Positions 35,832 through 44,303 of a stretch of 64,000 bases of DNA are shown piece by piece. The notes beneath the pieces were generated by a model that was not told the origin of the DNA, made no database searches, and saw only the letters and a program-made list of their open reading frames with translations. Every line of letters begins with the position of its first letter. The stretch's first letter is position 1. The stretch is from Anaerolineaceae bacterium (lineage in GTDB: Bacteria; Chloroflexota; Anaerolineae; Promineifilales; Promineifilaceae). The stretch spans positions 1 to 64,000 of the forward strand of contig PABI01000068.1 of the NCBI GenBank assembly GCA_002699125.1, read 5' to 3'. The position numbers and the translations under genes were made by a program.

Positions 35832-37073
35832 TTGAAGCATAGACGCCTTTTCACCACCATAACTGTATACCTGTTCCTGGCTCTGCTTTTGGTTAGCTGT
35901 GGTTTGTCATCGCAGGCGGATGAGCTTGCCGGAACCCCGGTGCCGACGCCGGAAGCCACTGCCACGCTGCCCCCGCCGGAAGTTGAGGTGGTGGTGAATG
36001 GAACGGCCGTATCCACCCCCGAACCAACTCGCCCTTTTGGCCAACTTTTCAACTCCCCCGAATATGGCATCCACCTTTCCCAATGGTGGCATGTAGATGA
36101 TGTGCTGCCGCGCGATTTGGAACTGGTGCAAGAAATGGGATTTGGCTGGGTGAAGCAAGCCTTTGCCTGGCGTGACATTGAGGGAAATGCCAAGGGAGAA
36201 TTTGACTGGTACCGTCCCGACCGCATTGTTGAGCAGGCCAATGCCGCCAATCTCAACTTGCTCGTGCGCATTGATCACCAACCTCTGTGGAGTGTGCAGG
36301 CATTGGTGGACAAGCCGATTACGCAAAACCAACCGCCTGCCGACTACCAGGATTTTGGTGATTTTTGTTTTCAATTGGCAGAACGGTACAAGGGTCGCAT
36401 CCAGGCTTACCAGGTGTGGAACGAACCTAATTTGAGTCGGGAGTGGGGCGAACAGTCGCCGGATCCGGCCGAATACACGGAACTGCTCCGCGTTTGTTAC
36501 CAGGGCATCAAAACGGCCGATCCTCAAGCCATCGTTGTTTCGGCAGGCTTGGCCCCCACCGGCACGGAACCGCCCGCTGCTATGCCAGACGACATTTTTT
36601 TGCAAGACATGTACGATGCCGGTGCCGCTGACTATTTTGACGCCCTGGGTCTCAATGCCCCCGGCTACAAAGCCCCACCCGATCTGCCGCCAGAAGAGGG
36701 ACTCAACCAGGAGTGGGGTGGCCACCGCTGGAACGTCTTCCGCCATGTGGAAGATATGCGCGCCATCATGGTGGCCAACGGCGATGTCGATAAGCAGGTG
36801 GTTATCCTGGAAACCGGCTGGATCTTGCAGCAAGACATCCATCCAACGTACACCTGGCACGGTGTAACCGAGGAACAACAGGCGGAATATCTGGTAGGCG
36901 CCTACCAGTTTGCCCGTGAAAATTGGCAGCCGTGGATTGGCCCCATCTTCACCATTTACATGGCAGATGCCACCTGGACACCAGAAGCACACGAACAATA
37001 TTGGTGGTCCATCGTTTTGCCAGACGGCACCCCCCGTCTGGCATATTTAGCGCTTAAAGTAATGGCGAAGTAA
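35832..37073 (+). CDS. Glycosidase-like lipoprotein, third paralogue
   Basis: A 413 aa lipoprotein: signal peptide KHRRLFTTITVYLFLALLLVSC with lipobox LLVSC-G, a short Pro/Thr linker, then a clan GH-A barrel starting near YGIHLSQWWHVDD. Probable catalytic residues are Glu198 in QVWNEPNLSREWG and Glu327 in VVILETGWIL. It is closest to the gene at 34411 in length and order. The start is an unusual TTG (35832-35834) with no clear ribosome-binding site; it is needed to keep the signal peptide, there is no ATG in frame before the lipobox, and a stop (35793) lies shortly upstream. The sequence just before it is a repeat (35768-35828), so a better start may have been lost. Its stop is 3 nt before the CopD-like gene. 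Confidence 0.82.
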   Translation: MKHRRLFTTITVYLFLALLLVSCGLSSQADELAGTPVPTPEATATLPPPEVEVVVNGTAVSTPEPTRPFGQLFNSPEYGIHLSQWWHVDDVLPRDLELVQEMGFGWVKQAFAWRDIEGNAKGEFDWYRPDRIVEQANAANLNLLVRIDHQPLWSVQALVDKPITQNQPPADYQDFGDFCFQLAERYKGRIQAYQVWNEPNLSREWGEQSPDPAEYTELLRVCYQGIKTADPQAIVVSAGLAPTGTEPPAAMPDDIFLQDMYDAGAADYFDALGLNAPGYKAPPDLPPEEGLNQEWGGHRWNVFRHVEDMRAIMVANGDVDKQVVILETGWILQQDIHPTYTWHGVTEEQQAEYLVGAYQFARENWQPWIGPIFTIYMADATWTPEAHEQYWWSIVLPDGTPRLAYLALKVMAK

Positions 37074-37076
37074 TCT

Positions 37077-37571
37077 ATGTTTTGGACACTTGTTTTCTCT
37101 TACTGGATTCATCTGCTGGCCACAGTCATTTGGTTTGGCAGCCTGGTGGTGATGGCTTTGGCTGCCTTGCCGGCTCTGCAAAGAGGTTCGGTGGCGGCGA
37201 ACAGTTGGCTGGGTTTGCAAAAGCAGCTCACGCCCTGGGCCAACATCAGCCTCGTGCTGCTGCTCATCACCGGCTTTGTGCAAATGACCAACGATGTCAA
37301 CTACAGTGGCTTTCTGGCGATTGACAGCACCTGGGCCTGGGCCATGCTGGTGAAGCATATCGCGTTTGGCCTGCTGGCTGCATTGACCGTGTATTTGCAG
37401 TTCGGTTTGTATCCGGCCACGGAACGGATTGCGCTGCTGGCAGAAAAACGGCCGAATCTGGCCCAATCCGAACAAGAAAAGCTGGCCAAACGTGAGAAAC
37501 AGGTGCTGTGGTTAAATTTGGTTTGTGCCACTGCTATCTTATTTTGCACGGCCGTGGCGACGGCCGTTTAA
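37077..37571 (+). CDS. CopD-like four-helix membrane protein
   Basis: A 164 aa integral membrane protein with four hydrophobic segments (about 6-26, 55-72, 92-112, 142-162). The N-terminal HLLATVIWFGSLVVMALAALPAL places a histidine in helix 1, and LLLITGFVQM and WAMLVKHIAFGLL follow. This pattern is typical of CopD/DUF4149-like proteins of about 150 aa, thought to bind haem or copper in the membrane. It follows the third glycosidase-like gene by 3 nt and so is probably co-translated with it, although a functional link is not obvious. Two ACGGCCGT octamers lie in its last five codons. Confidence 0.7.
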   Translation: MFWTLVFSYWIHLLATVIWFGSLVVMALAALPALQRGSVAANSWLGLQKQLTPWANISLVLLLITGFVQMTNDVNYSGFLAIDSTWAWAMLVKHIAFGLLAALTVYLQFGLYPATERIALLAEKRPNLAQSEQEKLAKREKQVLWLNLVCATAILFCTAVATAV

Positions 37572-37630
37572 TCGGTACACAAATCCTCCAAACTCCTGGC
37601 CTTTAGACGCCCGTCCGCCTTACAAACAAC

Positions 37631-37720
37631 CTTACGACTTCCTTTCTGCTCCCCACAGTCGCTAAAACTACCCTTGGAAAACGAAATTCGCTGTTAAGTT
37701 TTAGTAAGCGGTGTCGTAAG
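37631..37720 (+). promoter_or_regulatory. Nested stem region upstream of the sugar transferase
   Basis: CTTACGAC (37631-37638) pairs with GTCGTAAG (37713-37720). Inside it CTAAAACT (37662-37669) pairs with AGTTTTAG (37697-37704), with CGC/GCG next to it. A further small palindrome, TACAC-TAC-GTGTA, followed by an A-run lies at 37730-37750. The 90 nt fold sits about 100 nt before the start of the sugar transferase and could be its leader or the 3' end of the previous transcript. Confidence 0.4.
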
Positions 37721-37818
37721 CTGCCCCTCATACACTACGTGTAGATTAAAAAAACACCCATTCAACAACAAGCACGAATAAAACATAGCAGTTGTTTATT
37801 CATCGTAGGAGTTTATCA

Positions 37819-38508
37819 ATGATTCAGGCAACACAAACCAAACAACTCCTGGAAAGTACCAGCATGGAAGCAAATACCGCACAAAGCAAACAAATGGTAT
37901 CAACACAGTACAACCGTGCTATGAAATTGGCGCTTGACTACGCGCTTGCCTTACCGGGACTTTTACTAATTGCCCCTCTATTCATTTTCCTTGCCATTTT
38001 AGTAAAACTGGATTCGCCTGGCCCGGTGTTTCATCGTCGGCGTGTGTTGGGTAAAGACGGCCGTACCTTCGATGCTTTCAAATTCCGCACCATGTATGTC
38101 AATGGGGATGAAATTTTGGCCCGCTATCCTAAGCTGCGCCAGGAACTAAACAAAAATTACAAATTAAAGTGCGACCCGCGCGTAACCCGTGTTGGCAGTT
38201 TCCTGCGCAAATTTAGCCTGGACGAGCTGCCGCAGTTGCTCAACGTGCTGGCCCGCGATATGTCCCTCATCGGTCCGCGCATTATTGCCCCAGACGAGCT
38301 GAGTAAGTATGGGCAATATGGTCAAACGTTGATGATGGTCATGCCTGGTCTGACGGGGCTGTGGCAGGTAAGCGGCCGTTCCAATACTACTTATGATGAG
38401 CGGGTTGCTCTGGATATGCAATACATCACCGATTGGTCGGTCTGGCTGGATGTTAAAATCCTGCTGCGTACGGTTCCGGCCGTTTTAAAGGGAGACGGCG
38501 CTTACTAA
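37819..38508 (+). CDS. Undecaprenyl-phosphate sugar phosphotransferase (exopolysaccharide initiation)
   Basis: A 229 aa bacterial sugar transferase. After a 30-residue soluble start it has one strong hydrophobic segment ([34 protein letters not shown]). The conserved catalytic block follows: [49 protein letters not shown] and [14 protein letters not shown]. Such enzymes attach the first sugar-1-phosphate to undecaprenyl phosphate on the inner face of the membrane. This is the short form without the four extra N-terminal helices of WbaP/WcaJ. The ATG at 37819 has TAGGAG 8 nt upstream. It suggests that the glycosidase-like cluster to its left may act on an exopolysaccharide. Confidence 0.93.
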   Translation: MIQATQTKQLLESTSMEANTAQSKQMVSTQYNRAMKLALDYALALPGLLLIAPLFIFLAILVKLDSPGPVFHRRRVLGKDGRTFDAFKFRTMYVNGDEILARYPKLRQELNKNYKLKCDPRVTRVGSFLRKFSLDELPQLLNVLARDMSLIGPRIIAPDELSKYGQYGQTLMMVMPGLTGLWQVSGRSNTTYDERVALDMQYITDWSVWLDVKILLRTVPAVLKGDGAY

Positions 38509-38540
38509 AACTGCCCTCTCCGTTTCGGGAGCCATCTTCA

Positions 38541-38640
38541 TTGCCAATAGGCAGCTACGCTGCTTGGCAATTTGTGTAAGAAAAACAGTATCATTTACCT
38601 CCTTCTAACCCCTCAGCACCAAACGTGTTGAGGGGTTTCT
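38541..38640 (+). terminator. Two hairpins ending the sugar transferase transcript
   Basis: The first hairpin pairs TTGCCAA with TTGGCAA (38541-38570) with an inner GCAGC/GCTGC. The second pairs AACCCCTCAGCAC with GTGTTGAGGGGTT (38607-38637), followed by TCTCTTTT, and is a good intrinsic terminator. Confidence 0.75.
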
Positions 38641-38698
38641 CTTTTGTATCAGGCAAATCGCTATCCCCTTATCGGACAATCCCCGTTACAATACGACC

Positions 38699-39640
38699 AT
38701 GTTTGAACTTATCTTTTTAGGGACGTCAGCGTCGGCACCCTCGGTGCATCGAGGTCTGTCGGCGCATATGGTTTTGTATCGAGAACATCGTTTTTTAATC
38801 GATTGTGGTGAAGGAACCCAGCGCCAAATTTTGCACAGTGGTTTAGGCTTTAAACGGCTCAACAAAGTGCTGCTAACGCACGGCCATTTGGATCACATTC
38901 TCGGGTTGGGTGGCTTTGTTTCTACGCTGGGACGCTGGGAAAATATGGATCGGGTGGATATTTACGGAGGACGCGGTACGCTGAGCCGGGTGTCTGACTT
39001 GCTGTTTCGGGTGGTTTTTCCGCACGGCCGTTCCCCGCTACACATTGAGCTTAACACCATCGAACCCGGCGTCATCATGGCCGATGACAAATTTACCCTC
39101 ACGGCTTTTCCCGTACAGCATCGGGGACCTGGCTGCTTTGGCTTTTTGTTTGAAGAAGAGCCACATCATCCATTTTTGGCCGAAAAAGCAGCCATGTTAG
39201 GCGTGCCCTTTGGTCCAGAGCGGGCGCAATTGGTGCGTGGTGAGGCGGTGACGTTGGCCGACGGCCGTACCATCCAGCCAGAGGATGTGTTGGGTGAAGC
39301 ATTGTCCGGCACCAAATACGTGCACATTGGCGATGTGGGCCACGTGGAAGAACTGTTGCCCATTTGCCAGGATGCCCATGCGCTGGTCATTGAAGCCACC
39401 TATTTAGAAGAAGATGCGGAACTGGCACGCCAGTTTGGCCACATGACAGCAGCCCAGGCGGCCACACTTGCTAAAGAAGCCAACGTAAATACCTTAATTT
39501 TGACCCACTTGTCGCGACGGTATAACGGCCGTGTTATCCGCCAGGAAGCACGTTCCATTTTCCCCAACACTTACGTGGCCCGCGACTTTGATCATTTTCA
39601 AATCACTCGTTCCGGCGCAGAGAAAGTCGCCAGAGAATAA
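38699..39640 (+). CDS. rnz: Ribonuclease Z
   Basis: A 313 aa metallo-beta-lactamase-fold endonuclease that trims tRNA 3' ends. The N-terminal FLGTSASAPSVHRG, the metal motif LTHGHLDHILGLGG, the flexible-arm region, YVHIGDVGHVEELLPI (histidine and aspartate ligands), GHMTAAQAATLAKEANV and the closing LTHLSRRYNG all match ElaC/RNase Z. The ATG at 38699 has no ribosome-binding site; a TACAAT (38687-38692) ends 6 nt before it, the same spacing as in fmt, suggesting a leaderless mRNA. A single gene ahead of the ATP-grasp gene. Confidence 0.95.
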   Translation: MFELIFLGTSASAPSVHRGLSAHMVLYREHRFLIDCGEGTQRQILHSGLGFKRLNKVLLTHGHLDHILGLGGFVSTLGRWENMDRVDIYGGRGTLSRVSDLLFRVVFPHGRSPLHIELNTIEPGVIMADDKFTLTAFPVQHRGPGCFGFLFEEEPHHPFLAEKAAMLGVPFGPERAQLVRGEAVTLADGRTIQPEDVLGEALSGTKYVHIGDVGHVEELLPICQDAHALVIEATYLEEDAELARQFGHMTAAQAATLAKEANVNTLILTHLSRRYNGRVIRQEARSIFPNTYVARDFDHFQITRSGAEKVARE

Positions 39641-39714
39641 TTTTTGTGTTGCTTTGAATACGGGTACAATGACGGCCGTATTTTTCATACCCCTAGCCTT
39701 GCGGAGTAAAGAAC

Positions 39715-40932
39715 ATGTCCCAAAATCAGCCCATCACCATCCTGGCCCTGGCCAGCGAATGTAAAGGCATCCCCTATTTGCTAGAAGCCAGCCGGCAGGG
39801 TGCGCGCGTGCTCCTGCTGGTGTCAGAAGAAGCAGCCCACAACCCGGATTGGCCCATGGACGCCATCGCCGAGCGGTTCATCATGCCCGATTTATCTAAA
39901 CAGCTGGATGTGACTTATGCGGTGAGCTATTTGGCCCGGACGGAGAAAATCGACCGGATTGTGGCGCTGGATGATTACGATGTGGGCACGGCCGCTTCGC
40001 TGCGTGAGCATTTACGCATCCCGGGCATGGGTGAAACGACGGCACGCCACTTTCGCGATAAGCTGGCGATGCGGGTGCAGGCGCGGGATGAGGAGGTGTT
40101 GGTGCCGGAATTTACGGCCGTTTTCAACAACGATGATCTCAATAATTTTTTGCAGCGCGTGCCTGCCCCGTGGGTGCTCAAGCCGCGCTTTGAAGCGGGC
40201 GCGGTGGGCATTCGCAAGCTGCATGATGCCGATGCCGTCTGGCAGGCAGTAAACGAATTAGGCGACCAGCGTTCATTTTATCTGCTGGAGCAGTTTGTGG
40301 CGGGCCACGTTTGCCATGTGGATTCATTGATTTGGGAAAAAGAGGTGTTGTTTGCCATTGCCAGCCAGTACGGCACGCCGCCGCTGGCCGTCACGACCGG
40401 GGGCGGCATTTTTAACACGCGCACGCTGGCTGGCGACAGTGAAAGCAGCCAGGCGCTCATCAAGGCTAATGAGAATTTGATGCAAGTATTGCGGCAAGTG
40501 CGCGGTGTGGCCCATACCGAATTTATCCAGGCAGAGGCTGACGGCCGTTTCTATTTCCTGGAAACGGCCGCCCGGGTAGGTGGGGCCAATATTGATCGAT
40601 TAGTTGAGGCGGCAACAGGGATTGTGCTCTGGCAAGAGGCGGCGCGCATCGATCTGGCCAGCGTGCGGCGGGAAGCGTACCGGCCCCCCACGCCGCGCAC
40701 AGATCATGCCGGGCTTATCATTTGCCTGGCCCAGCAAGAACAGCCTGATTTGTCAGCTTATGACAATCCGGAAATTGTGTGGCGGCTGCCCAAAAAGTAT
40801 CATGCGGGGTTATTAGTGGCCGGAGCGGATTACGGCCGTATTCAACAGCTTATCAATGAGTATAATGAACGCTTCGCGCGCGACTTTCTCACTTCGGCGC
40901 CGCCAAAATCCAAAGTGCGCACCCAGATTTAA
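39715..40932 (+). CDS. ATP-grasp domain enzyme of unknown substrate
   Basis: A 405 aa protein with the ATP-grasp fold of carbamoyl-phosphate synthase and D-Ala-D-Ala ligase. The N-terminal part (about 1-110) is a nucleotide-like fold; the ATP-binding block follows with WVLKPRFEAGAVGIRKL and then FLLEQFV-type strands. The magnesium-binding segment reads HTEFIQAEADGRFYFLETAARVGGANI. Such enzymes join a carboxylate to an amine or thiol using ATP. The closest general type is the biotin carboxylase/PurK-like group, but the acceptor is unknown. It follows rnz by 74 nt with its own CGGAG ribosome-binding site. Confidence 0.8.
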   Translation: MSQNQPITILALASECKGIPYLLEASRQGARVLLLVSEEAAHNPDWPMDAIAERFIMPDLSKQLDVTYAVSYLARTEKIDRIVALDDYDVGTAASLREHLRIPGMGETTARHFRDKLAMRVQARDEEVLVPEFTAVFNNDDLNNFLQRVPAPWVLKPRFEAGAVGIRKLHDADAVWQAVNELGDQRSFYLLEQFVAGHVCHVDSLIWEKEVLFAIASQYGTPPLAVTTGGGIFNTRTLAGDSESSQALIKANENLMQVLRQVRGVAHTEFIQAEADGRFYFLETAARVGGANIDRLVEAATGIVLWQEAARIDLASVRREAYRPPTPRTDHAGLIICLAQQEQPDLSAYDNPEIVWRLPKKYHAGLLVAGADYGRIQQLINEYNERFARDFLTSAPPKSKVRTQI

Positions 40933-40944
40933 GCAATTGGGTAA

Positions 40945-41007
40945 CTGTGCAATTGAGTAATTGGGCCGCTGAGAATCAGCAAATTACCCAATTACTCAAT
41001 TACACAG
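40945..41007. repeat. 63-nt inverted repeat of CAATTGAGTAATTGGG type
   Basis: Left arm 40945-40965 (CTGTGCAATTGAGTAATTGGG) and right arm 40987-41007 pair over 21 bp with one mismatch, around 21 nt. It fills the space between the convergent ATP-grasp and VOC genes. Word family shared with 35768-35828. Confidence 0.85.
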
Positions 41008-41009
41008 CC

Positions 41010-41819
41010 TTATGCTTTTTCATACCCCGGCGGCGGGTCAACCGGCCCCTTAAACGACATGATGTTAAACACTCCACCCTGCGGGTCTTGAATGACGGCA
41101 AAGATGCCCATTGCTCCGGCTTCGGTTGGGGGGACCATGACGGTGCCGCCCAACTTCTGGGCTAACTCAGCCTTGGCTGCCACATCTTCTGCCATGAAAT
41201 ACACAGACCAATTAGCCGGGATTTCTGGCCCCCAGTTTTCGTCCATCGTGATCATGCCGGCGTGGATACGGCCGTTTTCCATATAAGCTACATAGCCATT
41301 CTCGTCTTCAGCACTGTTCCAATCAAACACCGATTCATAAAACTTCTTCACTGTCTCCGGCTGGCGCGTTTGCAGCTCGTTCCAGACCAGCGCGTTGGGC
41401 ATGTTAACCAGTTCGGCACCGATGTGTTCTGCCGGCTGCCATACCCCAAATGACGCGCCTTCGGGGTCTTGGCCCATAGTCATACGCCCGTACTCCATTA
41501 CATCCATCGGGGGGAACATCACCGTGCCGCCGGCGGCCGTTATCTTTTCGGCAATAGCATCTACATCATCATGCTTTATGTATGAACTCCAGAATGCCGG
41601 AACGCCCTGCGCCATCATATCCGGCTGCATGGCGCTTAGTGCCGCCACATTTTTGCCCTCAATTTGCAGCATGGTGTAGACATTACCCTCGCTAATCGGC
41701 CTATCTTCAATTTCCCAGCCAAACAGCCCGGAGTAAAACGCTTTGGCTGCTTCTTGATCTGTTGTGCTTAATTCAACCCAACAAAACACACCATCTGGAT
41801 AATTTTTAACCACTTGCAT
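41010..41819 (-). CDS. VOC-family protein with two glyoxalase-like domains
   Basis: A 269 aa protein made of two vicinal-oxygen-chelate domains of about 130 residues each, starting at GVFCWVELSTTDQEAAKAFYSGLFGWEIED and at NALVWNELQTRQPETVKKFYESVFDWNSAED. Both end in a G-x-F-G/N-x-W/M type strand (PEGASFGVWQPAE; PQGGVFNIMSFKG). Family members include hydroxylases, glyoxalases and resistance proteins; two-domain forms of this size are common in actinobacteria and Chloroflexota, with unknown substrate. GAAGGAGAT precedes the ATG at 41819. Not in an obvious operon. Confidence 0.9.
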   Translation of the reverse strand: MQVVKNYPDGVFCWVELSTTDQEAAKAFYSGLFGWEIEDRPISEGNVYTMLQIEGKNVAALSAMQPDMMAQGVPAFWSSYIKHDDVDAIAEKITAAGGTVMFPPMDVMEYGRMTMGQDPEGASFGVWQPAEHIGAELVNMPNALVWNELQTRQPETVKKFYESVFDWNSAEDENGYVAYMENGRIHAGMITMDENWGPEIPANWSVYFMAEDVAAKAELAQKLGGTVMVPPTEAGAMGIFAVIQDPQGGVFNIMSFKGPVDPPPGYEKA

Positions 41820-42119
41820 GTCACTATCTCCTTCAAAACATCGTTAATAAACAAAGTTGATTGTTGGCTGCGGCAGGTGCATTATTGTACCAAAATTAGA
41901 ACATAAGTGCTAATTTTTAGCCTGGAAATGCCCCTTCTAATCCAGTAGGATATATATTCGCCACATAACCTCGAAAATACTTGACTTATCAACTATATTC
42001 CTTATAATGCGACGCTGTTTTGGCAGCAAAAAGTTGCCGCCTCGTGTAAATCAAGAAGTTAACATTGCTCTCACAGTTCCAACCGGAACATAGACCTATT
42101 TTTTGGAGGTAAATATCTC
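41820..42119 (+). promoter_or_regulatory. Promoter and leader of the CBM48 gene
   Basis: This 300 nt spacer between divergent genes carries a near-consensus promoter: TTGACT (41981-41986), 16 nt, TATAAT (42003-42008). The predicted leader is about 105 nt and includes a GTTCC/GGAAC hairpin near 42076-42090. A TGGAGGT ribosome-binding site comes just before the ATG at 42120. The left half is AT-rich with nothing I can name. Confidence 0.65.
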
Positions 42120-42413
42120 ATGTTGAAGAAGAAGTTCTTTAAAACAAAGGACGAATGTGAAGTCACGTTTGAAGTCAATGTAGAAAATGCAGATCAGGTT
42201 GCTTTGGTTTCTGAGCACAATGGCTGGGAACCGATCGAGATGAAGCAGGTCAAAAATGGCCCCTTCCGCACTAAAGTTCGGCTGCCCAAAGAGTCGAAGT
42301 TTCAGTTTCGCTACCTGGTGGATGGCCAGGAGTGGCGCAACGATGAAGCGGCCGATGCCTACTTGGCCAACGAACACGGCACCGAGAACAGCGTTATTTC
42401 CACCGTTGCCTAA
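42120..42413 (+). CDS. Small CBM48 (isoamylase N-terminal-like) glycogen-binding protein
   Basis: A 97 aa single-domain protein with the beta-sandwich pattern of CBM48: EVTFEVNVENADQVALVSEHNGWEPIEMKQVKNGPFRTKVRLPKESKFQFRYLVDGQEWRNDEAADAYLANEHGTENSVI. The HNGW..I.M and F.FRYLVDG.EW motifs are those seen in AMPK-beta and branching-enzyme glycogen-binding modules. Stand-alone copies are found in many bacteria, and their role is unclear. It has the strongest promoter seen in the window and its own terminator, so it is probably well expressed as a single gene. Confidence 0.9.
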   Translation: MLKKKFFKTKDECEVTFEVNVENADQVALVSEHNGWEPIEMKQVKNGPFRTKVRLPKESKFQFRYLVDGQEWRNDEAADAYLANEHGTENSVISTVA

Positions 42414-42439
42414 TCAAAAAGCAGCATCAGTCTGATAAG

Positions 42440-42472
42440 AGGACGATTTGCCCGGCAGATCGTCCTTTTTTG
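42440..42472 (+). terminator. Intrinsic terminator of the CBM48 gene
   Basis: AGGACGAT (42440-42447) and ATCGTCCT (42459-42466) form an 8 bp stem with an 11 nt loop, followed by TTTTT. Confidence 0.85.
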
Positions 42473-42586
42473 TTGCTTGCTTACAAGCTTCTTACCAAAT
42501 GATTACACGTTGCTAAACGGCCGTTTTCCCACCCCATTCTCTTGCTATACTCCATAAACAAAACCTGTTGCCCAAGGAGCAAAGCC

Positions 42587-44191
42587 ATGACCGTTTTGCG
42601 CGCAATTTCCCTATTTTTATTGCTTACCCTGCTGGTGGCTTGTGGTGCTGCCACTTCAGACAAGGCGACGCCAACGGCCGTTCCTCACACCGCTACTCCG
42701 TCAGAGGCAAGCGAAGCAGCCGCGGTGGCTGAACCCGAAGAACCAGCCCCGACCAAGGCTGAGGAGACAGCGGCTATGGACCCATCCGAAATAGACAATG
42801 GCGCCATCAACGATGAAGAGGCGCAGTCGCTGCTGTTTAACTTGAGCGAAGGCAGCCGCAGCGAGGCCGAAGCTGCCCTGGATCGGATTTTGGCGGCTGA
42901 TGACCAACGCTTTGTTTCTGTCCTCATTGAGCTGATGCGCGCCCGGCAAGTTGGCCTGATCCAAACGCTGGATGCCACGACCATCGTGGACAGTCTGGAA
43001 ACATTGAGCGGGCAAAGCTTTGGTGGCGACTGGGGCAAGTGGATTACCTGGTACGGTGGCACCGATCTCATCCCACCGCCGGGCTTCACCAGCTGGAAGG
43101 GCCGCCTGCTGGCAGGCATTGACAATTACTTTGGCCTCTTTTTGCAGGACAAACATCCGTCCAAAATTCGCGTGGAAGAGATTCAATGGGGTGGTGTGGT
43201 GCTGGACGGCATTCCGGCGCTGGACAATCCCAACATGCTGCCCGCTGCCGAGGCCGATTATTTGGAACCGTGGGAGCCGGTTTTTGGTATTGCCATCAAC
43301 GACGACGCCCGCGCCTACCCGCTGCGCATTCTGGATTGGCACGAGATGGCCAATGACGTGGTCGGTGGTGTGCCCGTTTCCCTGGCCTACTGCACGCTTT
43401 GCGGCGCGGCGATTGCTTACGACGGCCGTTCCGTCGATTTAGAAGGCAACGAAGTTACCTACACCTTCGGCTCCTCTGGTTTCCTCTTCCGCAGCAACAA
43501 GCTGATGTATGATCGTTCTACCCTGACGCTGTGGAACCAGCTCACGGGCGAGCCGGTGCTGGGCGAACTGGCCGCCGGCGATATTCGGCTCGATTTGCTG
43601 CCCGTCGTCCTCACTACCTGGGCCGATTGGCAGGAACAGCACCCGGACACCGTTGTGATGGATATTGCAACCGGATTTAACCGAAATTACGTGCCTGGCG
43701 CGGCTTACGGCGACTACTTTGCCAACGATGAGCGGTTGTTTCGCGACGGGCTGATGTTCCCCGTCTGGCAGCAAAGCGATCAACTCTTCAACAAGGATCA
43801 CGTGTACGCCCTGCGGCTGGACGAGACGCCCAAAGCATATCCAGTGACGGATTTATTGGCGGAGCGGGTGGTGAATGACGTGGTGGGGGAAACGGCCGTT
43901 ACCCTCATCGCCGCCGGGGAAATTGTAGAAGTAGACGGCACTAGCCAGCGCACTGGCCCGGTCGCTTACACTTCCGGTGCCGAAATCCGCGCCTTTGCCC
44001 GTGAAGAACACACCTTTTCCCCTGGCCCAGATGATTTTACCGTGCTGGATGAAGACGGCCGTGCCTGGCAAGTCACCGAAGAAGCACTCGTCGGACCAGA
44101 CGGCGAAACCCTTGCGCGCGTCAACGGCCACCTGGCCTACTGGTTTGGCTGGTACGCCTTCTACCCGGAAACGGAACTGTATCAACCGTAA
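42587..44191 (+). CDS. DUF3179-domain lipoprotein
   Basis: A 534 aa lipoprotein: signal peptide with lipobox LLVAC-G, an Ala/Glu/Pro linker (about 25-60), a HEAT-like stretch, then the DUF3179 region. Its landmarks are EIQWGGVVLDGIPALDNP, the cysteine motif SLAYCTLCGAAIAYD, YTFGSSGFLFRSNKLMYDRSTLTLWNQLTGEPV and, near the end, a second YP-V-W-F segment. DUF3179 proteins are exported, with a conserved CxxC pair that may bind a metal or act in redox chemistry; function is unknown, and some relatives have selenocysteine in this family, but here both positions are Cys. AAGGAGC fixes the start at 42587. It is followed by a REP-like 56-nt hairpin. Confidence 0.88.
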   Translation: MTVLRAISLFLLLTLLVACGAATSDKATPTAVPHTATPSEASEAAAVAEPEEPAPTKAEETAAMDPSEIDNGAINDEEAQSLLFNLSEGSRSEAEAALDRILAADDQRFVSVLIELMRARQVGLIQTLDATTIVDSLETLSGQSFGGDWGKWITWYGGTDLIPPPGFTSWKGRLLAGIDNYFGLFLQDKHPSKIRVEEIQWGGVVLDGIPALDNPNMLPAAEADYLEPWEPVFGIAINDDARAYPLRILDWHEMANDVVGGVPVSLAYCTLCGAAIAYDGRSVDLEGNEVTYTFGSSGFLFRSNKLMYDRSTLTLWNQLTGEPVLGELAAGDIRLDLLPVVLTTWADWQEQHPDTVVMDIATGFNRNYVPGAAYGDYFANDERLFRDGLMFPVWQQSDQLFNKDHVYALRLDETPKAYPVTDLLAERVVNDVVGETAVTLIAAGEIVEVDGTSQRTGPVAYTSGAEIRAFAREEHTFSPGPDDFTVLDEDGRAWQVTEEALVGPDGETLARVNGHLAYWFGWYAFYPETELYQP

Positions 44192-44198
44192 AAAGCAA

Positions 44199-44254
44199 AA
44201 CCTCCCGCAGGTTTTTGGAAAGGTTTTGACCTTTTATGAAACCTGCGGGAGGTC
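44199..44254. repeat. REP-like 56-nt inverted repeat, copy 3 (remote from the transposase)
   Basis: AACCTCCCGCAGGTTT with the facing AAACCTGCGGGAGGT have the same arm sequence as the two elements beside the RAYT gene, 40 kb away, and the same overall length. The right half shares ATGAAACCTGCGGGAGGT with copy 1. It begins 8 nt after the DUF3179 stop, in the spacer before the convergent DUF6159 gene. Confidence 0.85.
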
Positions 44255-44303
44255 GGCATGGTAAAAAAATCTTGCGCTCTCTGCGTCTCCGCGGTTAGGC
44301 AAT

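Noticed and set aside
35907..36998. 363-codon minus-strand frame opposite the third glycosidase-like gene
   Set aside because: Shadow of a clear lipoprotein gene; no start signals and no motifs.
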